Below, piece by piece: positions 59,405-64,000 of a stretch of 64,000 nt of DNA. This DNA is from Vespa crabro (Eukaryota > Arthropoda > Insecta > Hymenoptera > Vespidae): assembly GCF_910589235.1 (NCBI RefSeq), contig NC_060955.1, positions 16,744,758 to 16,808,757 of the forward strand. The letters run 5' to 3'. The notes beneath the pieces were generated by a model. It had not been told where the DNA came from. It did not search any database and saw nothing but the letters and a program-made list of their open reading frames with translations. The translations under genes and the position numbers were made by a program. Numbering within the stretch: the first letter of the stretch is position 1; each line of letters opens with the position of its first letter.

Positions 59405-61096
59405 TTTCTTCAAGATAAATTGAGGTAAGTATAAAAAATATATTAAGAATCAAATGAAGTATCTCTATATACTTTTTTTATAATAATCAAATTTCGATCG
59501 AATAGGACAAATTAATCGATAGGATGGTATGATCTAATTTTCGAGGAAAAAATCGATCAAACTTACACAAATAAAAAAGCGATTAAGAAAGAAACACGAC
59601 CGTCCCGTTCGTCTTCGTTTGGGTATAGGTATAAAACGTGCGAGAAAGAGAGAGAGAGAGAGAGAGAATTACTACGTCATTCCGGAATTTTCGAAAGTTT
59701 TGTCGAACCGGTTTCCAAGTGCCACATATACGGATACATAATTTCGTGTCGCGTTCCAGGCGTGCATCTACAATCTTCAAATCCTCGATACTTAACACAT
59801 ATACTTATATTTCTTTTTATTTAATCGCGAATATTTATCAATTTCTAATCTAAAAATTTTGATCGACAAAAAAAAAAGAAAAAAAAAAAAGAGAAAAAGA
59901 AAAAATATTACAAAATGTCCAAAATCAATTTTATTCTCATTATATTTTCATTTTATTCGATGTTTATCCTTGTTACGTACAAGTTACGTATATAAAAATT
60001 TAGAGGTTAAGTAAATTTTTTTTTCTTTGTAGCTATCAAAAGCTCTCACCTTCGTTGGAGGAACATAACGAATAAAGCATGACAATGAGCTATGAAGTGT
60101 TGTAGGTTAGTGAGAGAACAATAGTCGCCCTAACCTGCTAATGGGCCACATGTGTATGCCGTACGCATTACATAGAGATACGTAAAAATATTTTCGGCGA
60201 TGTATATGCGCCTTGAATAAAAATTAATCCTCCCGCTGGCATTGTTCGATTCGACTCTCGTTCCTGTCGTGACTAAATTTCATATCGGTTCCTCTTATCA
60301 GACGACCTCTCTTCTACTTCCACATCTCTCGCCCCTCTTCCTTTCATTTCCCCCTCTCTCACACACACACACACACATTCATGAGATCGGCACGTGTTGC
60401 ATTCTCTATCGCGAGTGCTAATTCATGTATTATATCGTTTGAATTTGTTGATACTTTTATAAATATGCTCTAGTTAAAAATAAAGAAAGAAAAGGAAAAG
60501 AAAAACAAGCATACGTACAAACATATTTTTGTGTGAGAGTGCACTTGATCGATGACGATCTCGAGCATGATAAACGTATAAGAAGCCTTCAGCATGTTCA
60601 AGGTCTGCAGGGCATCGAAACGCCAAGCACCACATCCAACTCACTCGAGTAACGATGTAGGTTAGGTTCCCAGCGGTATATGTCGCAAAAATCAACATTC
60701 TCGCGAAGCCGGAGTTCGCAAAAAGTATATAAACCGGTTTGCCTCGTAAATGGCACATGAGCGTGTGAACGAGAGATAGAGATAGAGATAGATAAGTAGA
60801 GAGAGAGAAAGAGAGAGACAGAAGTCAAGGAATAGATATGTATATTTTTGTCTTTTATGTATTTTTAAACAATGTTTTTTTTTAGTGTTCCATATGTGTG
60901 TATATAATTTTAATTAATTTATATATATATAAAATATGATGAAGATAATAAACGTTCATGAAATTATCTCACAGTAGTATTAGTTATTACACGAAACGAT
61001 ACGTTTATCGCATACAATCGGTATAATTTGAAAAGTACTCATTGATGGCGCTAAAATCGCCGTGATAACGTTTAAAATAGAAGTCATTAGAGATAA

Positions 61097-61100
61097 AAAA

Positions 61101-61171
<71 letters not shown>
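61097..61171. repeat. (GA)n microsatellite
   Basis: Nearly pure GA run of about 75 bases. Confidence 0.9.
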
Positions 61172-61176
<5 letters not shown>

Positions 61177-61364
61177 TAAAAATAAAAGGAAAGAAAAAAA
61201 ATTCCCGACAACGCTGAAAATGATACCATAAGCATCGTCATCACGTTCACCGATATAATAATCGCATAACCGTGCACGTTTCATCGTCCTCCTCGTTGTC
61301 TCGCGTTGTCCATGTTTTCGCATAATATTACACGGCGAGTAAACGCAACTGCCGTGCGCGCGCG

Positions 61365-61372
61365 TGACGTCA
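61365..61372. promoter_or_regulatory. TGACGTCA in CpG-rich patch
   Basis: A perfect CRE palindrome within CG-rich sequence; a second copy is at 61837-61844. Together they suggest a promoter between about 61300 and 62060, but no transcript start can be assigned. Confidence 0.35.
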
Positions 61373-61628
61373 CTTTCTGCGTCGGCAACGTCGGCGGAAA
61401 CGTAAGTTTTGCGAAGAAACACGCAGTACCGACGGCTGCTCGCGTAATGGCTGCTTGACCAAGGTCAACGTTCTCTTCGTCAATCAGACGAAAATTTGTC
61501 ACGTGCATTAAAGAGAGCTTGTAACATTTGTTTTTCTTCTTAGGTAGATAGATTACATCGAATAATAACGAATGCATTTTATTCATATTTTTTTTTTTTA
61601 TTTTTATTTTTTTTTAATTATACTTTTA

Positions 61629-61763
61629 GAAATATTTTATAACAATGATAAAAAAGTTATGTCCATTGATCGTCCCGTCAAAAAAATCGAACGTTTGCGA
61701 AAGAAATTAAAGCAAAATAAAGAGGAAAGAAAGAGAAAGAACGTGCTCATTCGAAAAGAGTAA
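61629..61763 (+). CDS. possible terminal exon of an unknown gene
   Basis: After a T-rich tract and a TTTTAG acceptor, 44 codons are open to a TAA. The product is lysine/arginine-rich (VMSIDRPVKKIERLRKKLKQ) and coiled-coil-like. The phase is 1. No family recognised, and chance cannot be excluded for so short a frame. Confidence 0.25.
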   Translation, partial: EIFYNNDKKVMSIDRPVKKIERLRKKLKQNKEERKRKNVLIRKE

Positions 61764-62190
61764 ACGATCGTTTCTTCTGTTTGATTTTTTTTACATAATA
61801 ATCATCCCGTTCCCCGTCGTCCCTGTCGCGTAACGCTGACGTCAGTGGACTCAGGCGTCGCGCCAGTCAACCGTCGACGACGAAGGAATTCCTTCTCTTT
61901 GCGAAGAAAGCGTGAAGCGCCGAGAGCAACCGGCTACGCCCGATCGAAAGACAGTCGCGCGATACGAGGAGATACGACACGACGCGACATAACGCGACGC
62001 GACACGGCGGACGCGAAAGGGTGTAGAGACATGCGACACGACGCGACGCGATGCCGTCTTATTGCAAGACGGCAACGCTGTACAACGTTCCTCTCTTTTC
62101 TAGGTTCAAGGGTACGGAACGGAGATCGTTTGTCTTCTTTTTCTTCTTCTTCTCCTTATTCTTTTTGTCTTCCTACGATCTATCTACGTA

Positions 62191-62360
62191 TATGTGTACA
62201 TGTCATATATGTACGTATGTATATATGTGTGGTATGGTAACATGTATGGTGTGTATGTATGGATGATGTATGGATATTGTATATGTAGATGTATGCATGT
62301 ATGTATGTACGAATGTATATGTGTATGTATGTATGTATATATATATATCCATGTATGTAT
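62191..62360. repeat. TATG/GTAT simple repeat
   Basis: Interrupted TATG tetranucleotide repeats. They generate tyrosine/histidine/isoleucine-rich spurious frames on the minus strand. Confidence 0.85.
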
Positions 62361-62995
62361 GTGATAGACGGAAAACAATCGGGGAGAGCCTGAGGAACAT
62401 TGGGGTGCCGAGTCAGTCCGCTTTTATCCAACGGGAAACTTCTCGAACGTGCTTGCGCTTACGTGCATTCTTTATTCCTTTTGTTATGTTGTTATTTTTG
62501 TTGTTTTTGTTTGACTTTATTTTTCTTTCGCTTCTTTTTCTATTATCATATCACGTCACGAAACCGAAGCTTTTGAATTGGCTGAATACTGTCGATAAAG
62601 TAGATATAAGAAATGACGAAGCGCGAGATTTTAATTACGTTCAAATATATTGTCAATGTTTTCTTCTTTCGTTATAATTTCTTGATGTTCTTTAACACTT
62701 AATACATCGTTGTTTGTACATGTAATATTACGTAGACGAGATTTTTAAAAAGGCAATAGATTGTTAGGTTTGGTGAAAAATAAGAGGAGCAGAATCAAAT
62801 AACATGATATTTGATGATCCGAATGATATGGTGTATATACATATATACATACATACATGTCTACTTATATACGTACATATTTTATCTAATTTGGCTTGGC
62901 AAAATAATGAGGTCTATCAAATGAAATATGACATAAGATTATATACATTTCAAATTTAGGAGTGTGAGGGATTATAATAGTTTTCTTAATATTAC

Positions 62996-63000
<5 letters not shown>

Positions 63001-63027
<27 letters not shown>
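63001..63027. repeat. (AT)n microsatellite
   Basis: AT dinucleotide run followed by a short CATA stretch. Confidence 0.85.
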
Positions 63028-63030
<3 letters not shown>

Positions 63031-63915
63031 CATACACATACATATATATATCTATAGCAAGAAAGGCAATGCAGAGGAAAATGCAAAAATCTATGTGAAA
63101 CCCTAGGTAAATCGATTCCTTTGTTCGAGTTGCACGTTATACATTGCGCATTCATAGTATAACATCTGCTTAATCGTACAATAGTCCCAGTAGAGAGAGA
63201 GAGGAAAGGGAAGAGAAAGAGAGAATACGTTCCGTTGGATCCTTTATTGCGTCTCAAAGAGCACGGAGCTCAGAACTGAAAAGGGATCCCTCCAAAATCT
63301 TTAAGACGGTACAAAACATCTGTCCCTTTCCCTTTTTCGTAGTCACATAGAGAAAGAGAGAAGATTTGCGTGTGACCTCTTCCCCCCTTTTTTTTTATCG
63401 TAAAGAGAACTCAAAAGTAGGGTTTTATTGTGATCGTCAAGTAAAACAGGAAGCACGATGACTGACATCTGCTTTACGTCACGTACTATTTCTTAAGAAA
63501 TCTAAGATTGCCATGACAGAATTATTTTTAAGATCATAAGTTCAAATGAGTTCTAAAGAACGAAAAAAAATTGAAAGGAAAAAAGGGAAAAAAATTGAAA
63601 AACCATTCGTTCTTTTTTTTCAGTCCAATTGAACTAATTATATTATTCTATCATTATACTAATTATATCATTCGAATCGAGTAATTGATCGAATTAATTA
63701 TTAACTAATATAAATATCTAAGAAATAAACATGTTTAATGGCATCGTCGTAAAAATTGTTTTTCAATCGTCTAATAAAAATAAAATATCATTATTTTATA
63801 ATACTATGATGACAAATATAGGTGTTATATATTAGTAAAAATAATATATTCTATATAATAATGAAAATATTCGACGCAACCCTGATCAATTTTGAATTAA
63901 CAAAGGAAATCGTCA

Positions 63916-63987
63916 GCCTCTTTAGCTCAGTGGCAGAGCACTGGTCTCGTAAACCAGGGGTCGTGAGTTCAAACCTCACAGGAGGCA
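63916..63987 (+). tRNA. tRNA-Thr (anticodon CGT)
   Basis: A 72-base cloverleaf with all stems paired: acceptor GCCTCTT/AGGAGGC (one G-T), D stem GCTC/GAGC, anticodon stem CTGGT/ACCAG around the loop CTCGTAA, and T arm GTGAG/CTCAC around TTCAAAC. Discriminator is A. Anticodon CGT reads ACG threonine. Internal A and B boxes are present and there is no intron. CCA is not encoded, as expected for a eukaryotic nuclear tRNA. Confidence 0.96.
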
Positions 63988-63990
63988 ATC

Positions 63991-63998
63991 TTTTTTTT
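63991..63998 (+). terminator. RNA polymerase III terminator
   Basis: A run of eight T begins four bases after the tRNA-Thr 3' end. Confidence 0.9.
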
Positions 63999-64000
63999 CT

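Larger units (their letters stand above)
59405..61628. other. gene-poor stretch
   Basis: No coding exon supported. Contains GA runs at 59646-59668 and 61097-61171 and a CpG-rich patch from about 61290 with a CRE at 61365-61372. Confidence 0.45.
61764..63915. other. gene-poor right end
   Basis: Begins with a GC-rich GACGC/GACAC-repeat patch (61960-62055) containing a TGACGTCA, then TATG-type simple repeats (62191-62360) and AT-rich DNA with an AT run (63001-63027). No coding exon supported. Confidence 0.45.

Noticed and set aside
59395..59425. Possible micro-exon between CAG and GTAAGT linking the orphan exons
   Set aside because: Every phase that would join the 58281 donor runs into a stop codon inside it.
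62180..62431. Tyr/His/Ile-rich minus-strand frames
   Set aside because: Products of the TATG tetranucleotide repeat.
1..64000. CRISPR arrays, insertion sequences, transposases or viral insertions
   Set aside because: None seen. The regular repeats are microsatellites or short tandem duplications without spacers, and no integrase, transposase or reverse-transcriptase motif appears in any frame.

Overview
The window is animal nuclear DNA and most likely from an insect. It is AT-rich, genes carry short GT-AG introns, simple-sequence repeats are abundant, and every recognisable protein is closest in length and motif to insect or metazoan orthologues. A hymenopteran (bee or wasp) is my best guess from the GA/TA microsatellites, the CpG-rich promoters and a methyl-CpG-binding-domain gene that keeps its key residues. 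That assignment is inference. I found no CRISPR, operon, transposase or viral gene.

Layout, left to right. 1626-2912 (-) is the first coding exon of a Shab/Kv2 potassium channel; the rest of the channel lies off the left edge. About 7 kb of repeat-rich sequence follows. 10214-11553 (-) is a complete OSGEP/Kae1 gene. 14256-15940 (+) is a serine/arginine-rich nuclear-type protein with an unrecognised conserved-looking C-terminus. 16942-17598 (+) is RpL12. 18638-19469 (-) Derlin-1 and 20508-21926 (-) SSR1/TRAP-alpha are two neighbouring ER genes. 22751-24936 (+) is PICK1. 26502-28028 (+) is an eight-finger zinc-finger protein. 29648-41463 (-) is SETD3, whose 9.3-kb third intron holds an oppositely oriented gene (34324-39725, +) for a 967-residue single-pass membrane protein I do not recognise. 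44292-51277 (-) is a ten-exon gene joining MBD, PHD, F-box and LRR domains in one 1247-residue protein. 53427-55296 (+) is a GPATCH2 orthologue that lacks its G-patch. 56103-56490 (-) is TIMM9. After that the DNA is gene-poor, with one or two orphan exons and tandem repeats, and the window ends with a tRNA-Thr(CGT) at 63916-63987.

Most gene models were assembled by hand: splice sites were chosen so that intron phase, frame and homology agree, and total lengths come out at family size (OSGEP 335 aa, Derlin-1 251 aa, RpL12 165 aa, TIMM9 91 aa). Several genes are head-to-head (OSGEP/SR gene, SSR1/PICK1, MBD gene/GPATCH2) and several tail-to-tail (RpL12/DERL1, zinc finger/SETD3, GPATCH2/TIMM9). 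Functionally these are mainly housekeeping genes: tRNA modification, ribosome, ER translocation and quality control, actin histidine methylation and mitochondrial import. Neural or trafficking genes (Shab, PICK1) sit among them.

The points most worth following are the MBD-PHD-F-box-LRR protein, the novel nested membrane protein, a phase-compatible 69-codon cassette between PICK1 exons, the G-patch-less GPATCH2, and a hairpin element in the RpL12 3' region.
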